A stretch of DNA of 59,995 nucleotides from Gammaproteobacteria bacterium (GTDB taxonomy: Bacteria > Pseudomonadota > Gammaproteobacteria > Legionellales > Legionellaceae). The notes beneath the pieces were generated by a model. It saw only the letters and a program-made list of their open reading frames with translations, was not told the DNA's origin and made no database searches. This document shows, piece after piece, positions 27,580 to 35,708 of the stretch. Where the stretch lies: NCBI GenBank assembly GCA_030428185.1, contig JAUICE010000006.1, positions 1 to 59,995 on the forward strand. The letters are read 5' to 3'. The position numbers were made by a program, and so were the translations under genes. Each line of letters starts with the position of its first letter. Position 1 is the stretch's first letter.

Positions 27580-28947
27580 ATGCCTTATGTCCCACACACA
27601 GAAGAAGAAAAACAACAGATGCTCAATGCTTGTGGTGTTACCAAGCTTGAGTCACTTTTCGATGAAATTCCAAGTCACCTAAGAGAAAGCGATTGTCATC
27701 AAGTGCCAGAAGGCATGAATGAGCTGGAAATAAAAAGATTGGCACTTTCAAAGGCACGAAATATTTCTGAGACTAAGTGCTTTATAGGTGCGGGTGCTTA
27801 TGAGCATCATATCCCCGCTTGTGTCTGGGATATCGCTTTTCGTGGTGAGTTTTTAACCTCTTATACACCTTATCAGGCCGAAGCGAGCCAGGGTAGTTTG
27901 CAACTCATTTATGAATTTCAAACGATGATGGCAAACTTGACGGGGCTAGAAGTGTCCAATGCCTCTTTATATGATGGCGCATCAGCTATGGCAGAGGCAA
28001 TTTTAATGGCTGTACGCGCAAATCGAAAAGTGAAATCTAAACGTGTTTTAGTTATGGGCGCACTTCATCCTCACTATTTTGATACTGCGCATACATTAGT
28101 TGCTAGACAAGGTATTGAACTAATCTCTCTTGAATTCAGCAAAACATCTGGAATAACTGAGCTAACTACACTGGCTCAATATGATGGCGAAGAGATTGCA
28201 GCTGTGGTTATTCCACAGCCAAACTTTTTAGGTTGTCTTGAGCATAGTAGTCAGATAACCAACTGGGCACATGAGCATAATGCGTTGGTCATTGCGGTGG
28301 TCAATCCTATGAGTCTTGCTTTGATAAGTCCTCCAGGGGAATGGGGAGAGCAAGGAGCAGATATTGCCTGCGGAGAAGGTCAGCCATTAGGAATTCCCTT
28401 AGCTTCAGGCGGGCCTTACTTTGGTTTTATGACGACGAAAAAAAGTCTTGTTAGATATATGCCAGGAAGGATTGTTGGACGTAGTGTAGATAAAGATGGA
28501 AGAGAAGCCTACACACTAACGCTACAAGCTAGAGAGCAACATATTAGGCGTTCAAAGGCGACTTCGAATATATGTACCAATCAAGGTTTGATGGTTACGG
28601 CTGCAACTATATTTATGAGTGTGATGGGATATGAAGGGTTACATAGAGTTGCTTTAAAGTCACACCATAACACGAGCTCCTTATTGGAAAGACTGACTGA
28701 AATAGAAGGTGTGAGCAAGACTTTTAGTAGTCCTTATTTTCATGAGATTTGTGTCACACTTCCTGTTAGCGCTCAGTTGGTCATTGAAAAAATGTACGAG
28801 CAAGGCATTGCCTCAGGGGTATCTTTAGCAATGTTAGATAAAAATCTTGAGAATGTGTTATTGGTATGTGTGACTGAGACTAAAACGAAAGATGATATTG
28901 AGCAGTTTGTATCAACTTTAACAGTACTATTGAGAGAGGTGAGTTGA
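27580..28947 (+). CDS. gcvPA: Glycine dehydrogenase (decarboxylating) subunit 1
   Basis: A 455-residue N-terminal subunit of the split P protein. It begins with the family's YVPHTEEEKQQML and contains FIGAGAYEHHIPA, TPYQAEASQGSLQ and the late ACGEGQPLGIPL...GGPYFGF. It pairs with GcvPB to decarboxylate glycine. Escherichia coli has one fused GcvP; the two-subunit form is found in Legionella, Coxiella and many Gram-positives. The stop overlaps the start of a YciI-like gene that separates it from its partner subunit. Confidence 0.96.
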   Translation: MPYVPHTEEEKQQMLNACGVTKLESLFDEIPSHLRESDCHQVPEGMNELEIKRLALSKARNISETKCFIGAGAYEHHIPACVWDIAFRGEFLTSYTPYQAEASQGSLQLIYEFQTMMANLTGLEVSNASLYDGASAMAEAILMAVRANRKVKSKRVLVMGALHPHYFDTAHTLVARQGIELISLEFSKTSGITELTTLAQYDGEEIAAVVIPQPNFLGCLEHSSQITNWAHEHNALVIAVVNPMSLALISPPGEWGEQGADIACGEGQPLGIPLASGGPYFGFMTTKKSLVRYMPGRIVGRSVDKDGREAYTLTLQAREQHIRRSKATSNICTNQGLMVTAATIFMSVMGYEGLHRVALKSHHNTSSLLERLTEIEGVSKTFSSPYFHEICVTLPVSAQLVIEKMYEQGIASGVSLAMLDKNLENVLLVCVTETKTKDDIEQFVSTLTVLLREVS

Positions 28948-29231
28948 TGTTAGTGGTGAAAATAGTTTATACGGCAAGTATTGATGAAGTTGATAAGTAT
29001 ATGAAAGCACATCGTGACTTTTTAGATACCTATTATAAAGAAGGTTTGTTTCTGGCTTCAGGTCCTATGACACCAAGGGAGGGTGGAATATTGCTGGTTA
29101 AAGGGCATGATAAGGAAAAGCTAGAGGAAATTCTTAGGCAAGATCCATATTGTTTAGCAGGTATTGCGCGTTATGAAATAATCAATTTTCAGCCGGTTAA
29201 ATACCAAGAAGTCATATCAGAATATCTATAG
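28947..29231 (+). CDS. YciI-like protein inside the gcv operon
   Basis: A 94-residue protein with the YciI-like (dimeric ferredoxin-like) fold. H[18 protein letters not shown] and the later DPYCLAG give the conserved His and Asp proposed as the active-site pair; DP-Y is the family's best landmark. The ATG at 28947 overlaps the gcvPA stop (TGATG) with AGAGG 8 nt upstream; a TTG three bases earlier is less likely. It ends 10 nt before gcvPB, so it is translated within the glycine cleavage operon. YciI proteins have varied roles and the one here is unknown; a function in glycine or one-carbon metabolism is suggested by position only. Confidence 0.82.
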   Translation: MLVVKIVYTASIDEVDKYMKAHRDFLDTYYKEGLFLASGPMTPREGGILLVKGHDKEKLEEILRQDPYCLAGIARYEIINFQPVKYQEVISEYL

Positions 29232-29241
29232 GTGCGTATTC

Positions 29242-30690
29242 ATGCTTATTTTTGAACAATCAACTTTAGAGCGCTCCGCTGGCGCGCAAATGTTACAAGA
29301 TGAAGGTCAGTCACTTGCTATTCCAGATGAATATATTCGTAAGCATAAGGCAGTACTGCCATCATGCTCTGAAATGGATGTCGTGCGACACTATACTAAT
29401 CTTTCGCAAAAAAATTTTTCTATTGATACGAACTTTTATCCTTTAGGGTCGTGCACCATGAAGTACAATCCTCGAGGTGTACATCATGCAGCAAACTTAG
29501 CAGATTTTTTAAATCGTCATCCACTGTTAGCTGATGAACAAAGCCAAGGCTTTCTTTCTTGCTTATATGAGCTGCAGGAATATATAAAAGACATAACGGG
29601 TATGTGCGCAGTCTCTTTAACACCTATGGCAGGTGCGCAAGGTGAGTTTGCTGGCGTTTCTATGATAAAGAGCTATCACCAAATGCGAGGTGATACAGAG
29701 CGCACAGAAATGCTGGTTCCTGATACAGCGCATGGGACGAATCCTGCCTCTGCTATTATGTGCGGATTCAGTGTCAAAGAAATTCCAACCTCCAGTGATG
29801 GTGAGATAGATATCGATGCACTTAAATCTGCACTAGGTCCTAAAACAGCAGGAATCATGTTAACTAACCCCTCAACACTTGGTGTGTTTGAGCAAAAAAT
29901 TGAGTTGGTCGCGGAGTTAGTTCACAGCGCAGGTGGTTTGCTGTATTACGATGGTGCGAACCTTAATGCCATTCTTGGTAAAGTCAAACCTGGCGATATG
30001 GGCTTTGATGTGATGCATCTAAATCTACACAAAACATTTGCGACACCTCATGGTGGAGGTGGACCGGGATCTGGGCCTGTTGCTGTCAATGAGAAGCTTA
30101 AATCGTTTTTACCGTTGCCTATTGTGTTGAGCGAGGGGGCGAGTTATAGGTTTGCAACAAAAAAAGATTTACCTAACAGTATTGGTCGCTTATCAACTTT
30201 TATGGGTAATGCCGGTATTTTGTTGCGAGCATACTTCTATATCAGAACGTTAGGAAGAGAGGGGCTGCATCGTGTGAGTGAGTTTGCAACCTTAAATGCA
30301 AATTACTTGATGTGTGAGTTAAAGCGTCATGGTTTTGAAGTGGCTTATGATAACAGGCGCGCCAGTCATGAATTTATCATCACATTTAAATCAGAAAAAA
30401 AATCTTATGGTATAACAGCCATGGACTTTGCTAAAAGACTATTGGATTATGGTGTGCATGCGCCAACGACGTATTTTCCACTCTTGGTTCCAGAGTGCTT
30501 TTTAATTGAGCCGACAGAAACAGAAAGCAAACAAACAATTGATGCATTTATTGAGTTAATGGTTACAGTCAGGAAGGAAATGATAGAGAATTCTGAAGCG
30601 CTTAAAAACGCACCAGTAACCTTACCGGTAAAACGTATTGATGAAGTGAAAGCTGCTCGAGAATTAGATCTAATTTGGACAGAAGGATAG
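29242..30690 (+). CDS. gcvPB: Glycine dehydrogenase (decarboxylating) subunit 2
   Basis: A 482-residue PLP-dependent subunit of the split P protein. The PLP lysine lies in [19 protein letters not shown], an almost invariant block; [13 protein letters not shown] and [13 protein letters not shown] occur earlier in the expected order. It catalyses glycine decarboxylation with transfer to the H-protein lipoyl arm. It closes the operon: its last codons and stop are already inside the left arm of the terminator. lpd (L protein) is not in the window, which is usual because it is shared with other dehydrogenase complexes. Confidence 0.96.
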   Translation: MLIFEQSTLERSAGAQMLQDEGQSLAIPDEYIRKHKAVLPSCSEMDVVRHYTNLSQKNFSIDTNFYPLGSCTMKYNPRGVHHAANLADFLNRHPLLADEQSQGFLSCLYELQEYIKDITGMCAVSLTPMAGAQGEFAGVSMIKSYHQMRGDTERTEMLVPDTAHGTNPASAIMCGFSVKEIPTSSDGEIDIDALKSALGPKTAGIMLTNPSTLGVFEQKIELVAELVHSAGGLLYYDGANLNAILGKVKPGDMGFDVMHLNLHKTFATPHGGGGPGSGPVAVNEKLKSFLPLPIVLSEGASYRFATKKDLPNSIGRLSTFMGNAGILLRAYFYIRTLGREGLHRVSEFATLNANYLMCELKRHGFEVAYDNRRASHEFIITFKSEKKSYGITAMDFAKRLLDYGVHAPTTYFPLLVPECFLIEPTETESKQTIDAFIELMVTVRKEMIENSEALKNAPVTLPVKRIDEVKAARELDLIWTEG

Positions 30691-30716
30691 GAGTATCTCC
30701 TATCCTTCTATTTTTT
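30681..30716 (+). terminator. Rho-independent terminator of the gcv operon
   Basis: A perfect 13-bp stem, AGAAGGATAGGAG (30681-30693) with CTCCTATCCTTCT (30697-30709), loop TAT, then ATTTTTT. The left arm includes the last codons and stop of gcvPB. Confidence 0.92.
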
Positions 30717-30724
30717 CATATTAC

Positions 30725-30911
30725 CTAGGATCTATTGACATTTCATCTTCAAGTACCTGAGCCATCTGGCCTTTGTACTTTTTGTTTAAAAACTGATTCA
30801 AAATGCTCACATTAGCTCAGTTAGTGCTCCACTTTTAAATCAGTTTTTAAATAAAAATCCCTAAAGTCAGCCGACTCAATCACTTAAAGACGAAAAGTCA
30901 ACAGACCCTAG
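30725..30911. mobile_element. MITE-like palindromic element flanked by CTAG
   Basis: These 187 bp form one near-continuous palindrome centred at 30818. The outermost 30 bases match their inverted counterpart at 25 positions, and 14 bp at 30785-30798 and 30838-30851 match perfectly at mirror positions with no gaps. CTAG at both edges can be a 4-bp target duplication; the element proper would then be 30729-30907, with ends GATCTATTGACATTT and GGTCTGTTGACTTTT. Ends containing CTRTTGAC plus a CTAG target recall IS5-family elements. It has no transposase gene, so it would move only in trans. It follows the gcv terminator and fills most of the gap before 31016. Confidence 0.7.
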
Positions 30912-31015
30912 TGTTTTGTAGTCTAAAGCCCTAATTTCTATTATTTTTACGCAGAATCCAAATAAACAAAGCTTATGTTAATAGTCTGTTAAGTTTATTT
31001 GGGTAATATAAGGAC

Positions 31016-31225
31016 ATGATTAACCAATTTTGGACGGATAGGCTCATGGAAAAAAAGTCATTGTCAGCTAAAAATAAAGAGCGCTTTGCTACAGCCGAAG
31101 CACATTTGTCAAAAGAAGGAATGCCTCAAGTCCATCCCTACCTTGATACCGTCACTCGCCAACGATTGTGGCAAGTGCTATCGGTTCTTAAAGCTAATCG
31201 TGAAGAAGAGCCGACTGTTCACTGA
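31016..31225 (+). CDS. Small protein of unknown function (69 aa)
   Basis: A 69-residue hydrophilic, helical protein with no recognised motif, signal peptide or membrane segment. Two starts are possible: ATG at 31016, with AAGGA almost touching it, or ATG at 31046, with GGATAGG at a good distance (59 residues). Before it, CCAAATAAAC (30958-30967) and GTTTATTTGG (30993-31002) form an inverted repeat that could be an operator or leader hairpin. It is probably real because of the clean upstream region, but coding is not certain. Confidence 0.45.
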   Translation: MINQFWTDRLMEKKSLSAKNKERFATAEAHLSKEGMPQVHPYLDTVTRQRLWQVLSVLKANREEEPTVH

Positions 31226-31244
31226 ATAGTGTACTCATTTAAGT

Positions 31245-32117
31245 TTACCCACTGAAATAAGTCCCAATTAAAAAGCCAGCAACTAACAACCATAGTAGTA
31301 AGTGATAAATATTAATGGATGTAAAAGCAGGTTTAATACCTTGATTAGGCCTTGGCGCAATTCGTAAAAACTGATTGATTTTATCGGCCAGTTTTTTCTT
31401 TTCTCCCACAAAAAAATGGAACCCATCATCAAGAAAGATACGCTCTCCATTTTTTAACATAATGGCTAGTCGGTACAGTCTTCGTCCCCTTTTATCGACG
31501 ATGTAATGGATATCACAGTATTTAATGAGATCTAAATCAATTGATTTTCGCTTAAGTGATAGCAGAGCATAAATAGTAAGTCGCATTGAGTTATTTGGTT
31601 TGTCGATTTTTATAACCGCCACCCCAAACTTAAAGATTTGATGAAGGGAAAAGAATATTAAAAATAAAAGTAAATATTCAAAAAACACAGGCTCTGTATG
31701 GTTAATTAATAAAGTTAAGTTCTCTCCTTGGTGAATAAAATCGTTTACTTTATCGATAATCGTCTCTTTTTTATTGAGTGAAAACCCAGGCATTTCAAGA
31801 AGTGGAATTTTTCCCTGGGACGTCTCCAAAACTATTTGATACAGTAGGCCACTCTCTCCATCAAAACTAAATTGTGGAGCGCTTGATGCGCTATATAGCC
31901 GCCCAATTGTTATATTTTTTTTAAAGATAGACAAGCTGCTGGTTTTGATAATACAGCCTGACATATATGAACTGCCTTTATATTGGCAGGATAGTTCATA
32001 GTGTGTTTTTGTGTAAGTTAATAAGGTTAAAAAAATAATGAGCGCCATGACACCAGTGAGGCGCTCTTTAAGTGAGAAAAGGATTAAGCGTAGTTTACTG
32101 GTTTTATAGTGGCTCAT
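31245..32117 (-). CDS. Membrane protein of unknown function (290 aa)
   Basis: I start at 32117, the first ATG; the frame stays open to a TTG at 32156 that lies in the promoter palindrome. Membrane segments lie near residues 17-40 and 145-165, with a last one at about 265-287. Between the second and third is a PH-like beta-rich cytoplasmic domain (KIDKPNNSMRLTIYALL, ILLKNGERIFLDDG-type turns) ending in a helix KKKLADKINQFL. Between the first and second is an extracytoplasmic region with two cysteines (SCQYKGSS, SGCIIK). I know no family name. It stands alone between two small genes. Confidence 0.62.
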   Translation of the reverse strand: MSHYKTSKLRLILFSLKERLTGVMALIIFLTLLTYTKTHYELSCQYKGSSYMSGCIIKTSSLSIFKKNITIGRLYSASSAPQFSFDGESGLLYQIVLETSQGKIPLLEMPGFSLNKKETIIDKVNDFIHQGENLTLLINHTEPVFFEYLLLFLIFFSLHQIFKFGVAVIKIDKPNNSMRLTIYALLSLKRKSIDLDLIKYCDIHYIVDKRGRRLYRLAIMLKNGERIFLDDGFHFFVGEKKKLADKINQFLRIAPRPNQGIKPAFTSINIYHLLLWLLVAGFLIGTYFSG

Positions 32118-32141
32118 GGTAAACGTGTGAAAGAGTTTATA

Positions 32142-32155
32142 TGAGTATATACTCA
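32142..32155 (-). promoter_or_regulatory. TGAGTATATACTCA palindrome over a predicted promoter
   Basis: A perfect 14-bp palindrome that provides a TATACT -10 box on the minus strand, 27 nt before the membrane protein start at 32117. A near-identical box, TGAGTATATACTTA, lies at 43204-43217 upstream of ihfB. Confidence 0.35.
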
Positions 32156-32191
32156 ATCTAGCTGAAAATGTATGCGTTTACTCTGGCTTTT

Positions 32192-32623
32192 TTAAGAAAT
32201 TTTTTTTAGTTTTTTTACATACTTAAGCTCATCTGGTGGCGACTGCGTTATTTGCGCCTCATAAATAGACTCTAGCAAAACGGGTAACATTAGGTGCTCT
32301 ACTAGATGAGGATCTCCGTTTTTACTATTCAACAGATTTTGATAAATTTTTTGTATGCCTTTAGGTCTATTTGTTGCAATTTGCTCTCTTAGGCTCAAAT
32401 GTGCACTCATATGTAAAAAGGGGTTATTCAGCCCATCAGCAAAGTTGAACTCACTTTCGAGATAGAGATGTTTTTGGCTGAGCAGCTCATGGTATTCAGG
32501 ATGCTCTAAGATCACAGCAGCAATTTGTTGTTCTAATGGTGAAAGACGTTCATTCTTTTGATGCTTCTCAAAAACTTTAAAAAATGTTTCTCTAAGTGAT
32601 GTGCGACTACTGCCTTGGAACAT
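32192..32623 (-). CDS. DUF1841 family protein
   Basis: A 143-residue conserved proteobacterial protein of unknown function. The family landmark is NNPFLHMSAHLSLREQIATNRP, seen here around residues 66-87 in pieces NPFLHM, HLSLREQ and ATNRP; a preceding PLEQQIAAVILEHPEYH also fits. No catalytic motif or membrane segment. The start overlaps the nth stop by one base (TAATG), so it is the last gene of a metG-rnfB-nth-DUF1841 unit, which has been seen together in related genomes as far as I recall. Confidence 0.82.
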   Translation of the reverse strand: MFQGSSRTSLRETFFKVFEKHQKNERLSPLEQQIAAVILEHPEYHELLSQKHLYLESEFNFADGLNNPFLHMSAHLSLREQIATNRPKGIQKIYQNLLNSKNGDPHLVEHLMLPVLLESIYEAQITQSPPDELKYVKKLKKIS

Positions 32624-33258
32624 TACTCGACCTCTTTATGTTTAAATTCACACAGATCACGGATTAAGCAATGAGCGCATTTTGGGTTTCTTGCTGTACA
32701 AACATACCGGCCATGAAGAATGAGCCAGTGATGAGCATCTTTTAGATATTCCTTAGATATATTTTTTAACAATTTTTTCTCGACTTCTAAGGGCGTTTTG
32801 CCACTTGCAAGCTTTGTTCGATTACTCACACGAAAGATATGCGTATCAACAGCCATTGTAGGTAAATTAAACGCAGTATTTAAAACGACGTTTGCAGTCT
32901 TTCTACCAACACCAGGTAATGCTTCCAAAGATTTTCTATCCGCAGGTACCTCACTGTTATGCTTTTTTATTAAGATACGACAGGTTGCAATAATATTTTT
33001 TGCCTTACTATTATAAAGACCAATACTTTTAATATAGTGCGATAAGCCTTCTATGCCTAAATTAAGTATGGTTTGAGGTGTGTTTGCCATTTCAAATAGA
33101 GGCTTAGTTGCTTTATTTACGCTTATATCAGTGGCTTGTGCGGATAGTATTACCGCAATTAATAACTCAAAGGTTGAGCCATAGATTAGTTCGGTTGTAG
33201 GTTTTGGGTTTTGCTGTTTAAAGCGGCAAAAAATTTCATCACGAATAGTTTGATTCAT
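32623..33258 (-). CDS. nth: Endonuclease III
   Basis: A 211-residue bifunctional DNA glycosylase/AP lyase for oxidised pyrimidines. The helix-hairpin-helix [13 protein letters not shown] carries catalytic Lys120, and Asp138 is in VDTHIFRV, both at the same residue numbers as Escherichia coli Nth. Cysteines 187, 194, 197 and 203 (C-x6-C-x2-C-x5-C) bind the [4Fe-4S] cluster. The ATG overlaps rnfB by 4 nt, and the stop overlaps the DUF1841 gene by one. In Escherichia coli nth is also next to the rnf/rsx genes. Confidence 0.97.
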   Translation of the reverse strand: MNQTIRDEIFCRFKQQNPKPTTELIYGSTFELLIAVILSAQATDISVNKATKPLFEMANTPQTILNLGIEGLSHYIKSIGLYNSKAKNIIATCRILIKKHNSEVPADRKSLEALPGVGRKTANVVLNTAFNLPTMAVDTHIFRVSNRTKLASGKTPLEVEKKLLKNISKEYLKDAHHWLILHGRYVCTARNPKCAHCLIRDLCEFKHKEVE

Positions 33259-33839
33259 GATGGTCTCTTATTCTTTAATAAGCGTTTAATATAATCTTGC
33301 TTTGCAGCAATATCATTTTTCTTAGATAAGCTTTTATTTTCTTGATAGTGAGCTACTTTCTTTTCATTTTGCTCTAAAAGACGTTTATTTCGTTGGTTAA
33401 AACGTTTTTTAGCTTCACTTTTATTGAAGGTGGCTTTAGGTATGTCAATAATATCAATGCAATCTACAGGACATGGCTCTATACAAAGGTTACAGCCTGT
33501 ACATAAGTCTGTAACGACAGTGTGCATACGTTTGTTGCTGCCAACAATCGCATCTACAGGACATGCTTGAATACACTTAGTGCATCCAATACATTCTGAC
33601 TCTCTAATAACAGCAATAGATGGGGAGCGCGTATTCGCTTTGACATGATCAATAAACGGGGCTGAATCTTTTTGACAGATAGTTGCGAGCGCTTTAAGCG
33701 TTTTAATACCACCTGGGGGGCACAAGTCTATCTCAGCAGAACCACTTGCAATTGCTTCAGCATAAGGCCTACAGCCTTTAAATCCACACTCCTCACACTG
33801 AGTTTGCGGTAGGCAATTATCAATATCATCTACATTCAT
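33255..33839 (-). CDS. rnfB: Stand-alone RnfB-like iron-sulfur protein
   Basis: A 194-residue ferredoxin-like protein matching the soluble part of RnfB/RsxB. The N-terminal cluster motif uses Cys15, 18, 23 and 40 (CEECGFKGC...C), followed by two [4Fe-4S] motifs, [13 protein letters not shown] and [13 protein letters not shown]. The usual N-terminal membrane helix is missing: the protein begins [11 protein letters not shown]. No rnfA, C, D, G or E gene is near. A basic Lys-rich tail of about 55 residues replaces the ordinary ending. Sitting between metG and nth, it may serve as an electron carrier for another partner. Confidence 0.88.
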   Translation of the reverse strand: MNVDDIDNCLPQTQCEECGFKGCRPYAEAIASGSAEIDLCPPGGIKTLKALATICQKDSAPFIDHVKANTRSPSIAVIRESECIGCTKCIQACPVDAIVGSNKRMHTVVTDLCTGCNLCIEPCPVDCIDIIDIPKATFNKSEAKKRFNQRNKRLLEQNEKKVAHYQENKSLSKKNDIAAKQDYIKRLLKNKRPS

Positions 33840-33841
33840 TT

Positions 33842-35479
33842 TTATTGCTTGCTATCTTCTAAAAGAGCATCAATACTGGTTTGTTCAATGCGCTGCATTA
33901 ACGGCTTAAATACTTTTATAGTGTGTTTTCCGAGTAGTTTTTGGCTATCTTCCCAGACTACAGGTTCAATATTTAAGAATTCCTCGACGCTTTGAGCAAG
34001 CATTGGTAACACAGGTTTTAGATAAATAATGATCAAGCGAAACAAGTTGATGGCAGTGCTAACGACTTGATGCGTTTCAATGAACTTGTCTTCATCTTTG
34101 ATAGTCTTCCATGGTGCTTTGGTCGCAATGTATTGATTTGCCTTATCTGCTAGTTCTGTAACTGTACGTACCATTTTTGCGTACTCACGTTGCTCATAAA
34201 AAGTAGCTATAGCATCACTCTTACTCATAAATTCTTGGATGAGTTCGTGGTTATCTAGTTTTTCGGTGAGCTGATTGTCATATTTTTTACGTATGAAACC
34301 AGCAGAGCGACTGGCGATATTGATAATTTTGCCAATTAAATCAGAGTTAATACGAGCACTAAAATCATCAAAGCTTAAATCAATATCTTCAATTTGCGGT
34401 CCTAATTTACAAGCATAATAATAGCGGAGATATTCTGGGTTTAAATGATTTAAGTACGTACAGGCATTAATTAACGTGCCGCGAGACTTAGACATTTTTT
34501 TACCATTTATGGTAAGAAATCCATGCGCATAGACTGCGGTTGGTTTTCGATATCCGGCTCCTTCGAGCATAGCAGGCCAAAATAAGGTGTGAAAATATAA
34601 AATATCTTTACCTATAAAGTGATAAAGCTCTGTCTCACTCTTCTTTTGCCAATAATCATCAAATTGTATATTGGTATTATTATCGCAATACTTCTTAAAG
34701 CTTGCCATGTAGCCAATAGGGGCATCTAGCCAAACGTAGAAGAATTTTTTATCTTCACCTGGAATTTCAAACCCAAAATAGGGTGCATCACGAGAAATAT
34801 CCCATGCTCTTAGTCCTTGCTCAAACCACTCATTGAGCTTGTTTCGCACTTCGCTTTGCAGAGATTCACTTTTTACAAATGCTTGTAGAAAATCTTTATA
34901 TTTAGGTAAATCAAAAAATAGATGTTTAGAGTTTTTTTGTATAGGCGTGGTACCAGAAAGAACAGACTTAGGATTTTTTACCTCAGTAGGTGAGTAGGTT
35001 GCGCCACATACTTCACAGTTATCACCATATTGTTCTGGAGCACCACAACGAGGACAATCTCCTTTGATAAACCTATCTGGAAGAAACATTTCTTGCTGTT
35101 TGTCGTAAGCTTGCTCGATGATAGAATCAAAAATGTCTCCGTTTTCTTTAAGTTTTAGATAAACGGTTTGAGCAAGTGACTTATTTTCTTCTGAGTGCGT
35201 TGTGTGATAGCTATCATAGTGCACATAAAATCCATTAAGACAGGTTTCGTGCTTTTCTTGCATGGTTGCAATTAATTCTTCAGGCTTAATATTTAAGCTC
35301 TGTGCTTTAAGCATAATAGGCGCGCCATGCGCATCATCACCACAGACACTAATACACTGATGTCCGCGCATTTTTTGAAATCTAACCCAAATATCGGTTT
35401 GTATGTGCTCTAACATGGAGCCTAAATGAAGCTCCCCATTGGCGTAGGGGAGCGCACTAGTTACTAATAATTTACGCAT
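33842..35479 (-). CDS. metG: Methionyl-tRNA synthetase (no C-terminal tRNA-binding domain)
   Basis: A 545-residue class I synthetase. HLGS is at 18-21, zinc-binding cysteines are in CPRC and CEVC (about 140-160), [13 protein letters not shown] is present, and the second class I signature is KMSKS in [12 protein letters not shown]. The anticodon-binding helical domain is complete. The protein stops near residue 545, whereas Escherichia coli MetG (677) has a further OB-fold dimerisation domain; this is a natural short form rather than a break, since the frame ends cleanly 2 nt before the rnfB start. It is first in the metG-rnfB-nth-DUF1841 unit. Confidence 0.96.
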   Translation of the reverse strand: MRKLLVTSALPYANGELHLGSMLEHIQTDIWVRFQKMRGHQCISVCGDDAHGAPIMLKAQSLNIKPEELIATMQEKHETCLNGFYVHYDSYHTTHSEENKSLAQTVYLKLKENGDIFDSIIEQAYDKQQEMFLPDRFIKGDCPRCGAPEQYGDNCEVCGATYSPTEVKNPKSVLSGTTPIQKNSKHLFFDLPKYKDFLQAFVKSESLQSEVRNKLNEWFEQGLRAWDISRDAPYFGFEIPGEDKKFFYVWLDAPIGYMASFKKYCDNNTNIQFDDYWQKKSETELYHFIGKDILYFHTLFWPAMLEGAGYRKPTAVYAHGFLTINGKKMSKSRGTLINACTYLNHLNPEYLRYYYACKLGPQIEDIDLSFDDFSARINSDLIGKIINIASRSAGFIRKKYDNQLTEKLDNHELIQEFMSKSDAIATFYEQREYAKMVRTVTELADKANQYIATKAPWKTIKDEDKFIETHQVVSTAINLFRLIIIYLKPVLPMLAQSVEEFLNIEPVVWEDSQKLLGKHTIKVFKPLMQRIEQTSIDALLEDSKQ

Positions 35480-35594
35480 ATTAAAAAAGAGCGCTCAAAA
35501 AATAAGGCGATTCTATCAGGAGTTGATTAAAACATCGATAATCTTTAATTGAATTCATCGCGTTCTACATTTGACTCTGAAAATATTACAAAAG

Positions 35595-35684
35595 TGTAAA
35601 GGTCTTTACATCTATGTGGTATTCAATTATGATGCCACTTTGGCAATATTATTAACAAAGTGTAAATATTTAGGCTGTTTACAC
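35595..35684 (+). promoter_or_regulatory. Promoter and paired TGTAAA palindromes upstream of the 1353-aa gene
   Basis: TTTACA (35605-35610), 17 nt spacer, TATGAT (35628-35633) is a good sigma-70 promoter. Its -35 box is the right half of the palindrome TGTAAAG-GT-CTTTACA (35595-35610). A second inverted pair, GTGTAAA (35660-35666) and TTTACAC (35678-35684) with 11 nt between, lies downstream of the predicted start. Both use the same half-site, which suggests one regulator binding upstream and downstream. Confidence 0.5.
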
Positions 35685-35708
35685 AGTTTGCTATAAAGAG
35701 GTGGATTC

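Noticed and set aside
30808-30835. tRNA-like D-arm sequence (TAGCTCAGTTAG) between gcvPB and the next gene
   Set aside because: No acceptor, anticodon or T arm is present; it lies at the centre of the palindromic element.
33842-35479. metG as a truncated pseudogene
   Set aside because: All catalytic and anticodon-binding parts are intact and the frame ends cleanly before rnfB; short MetG lacking the C-terminal domain is a known natural form.
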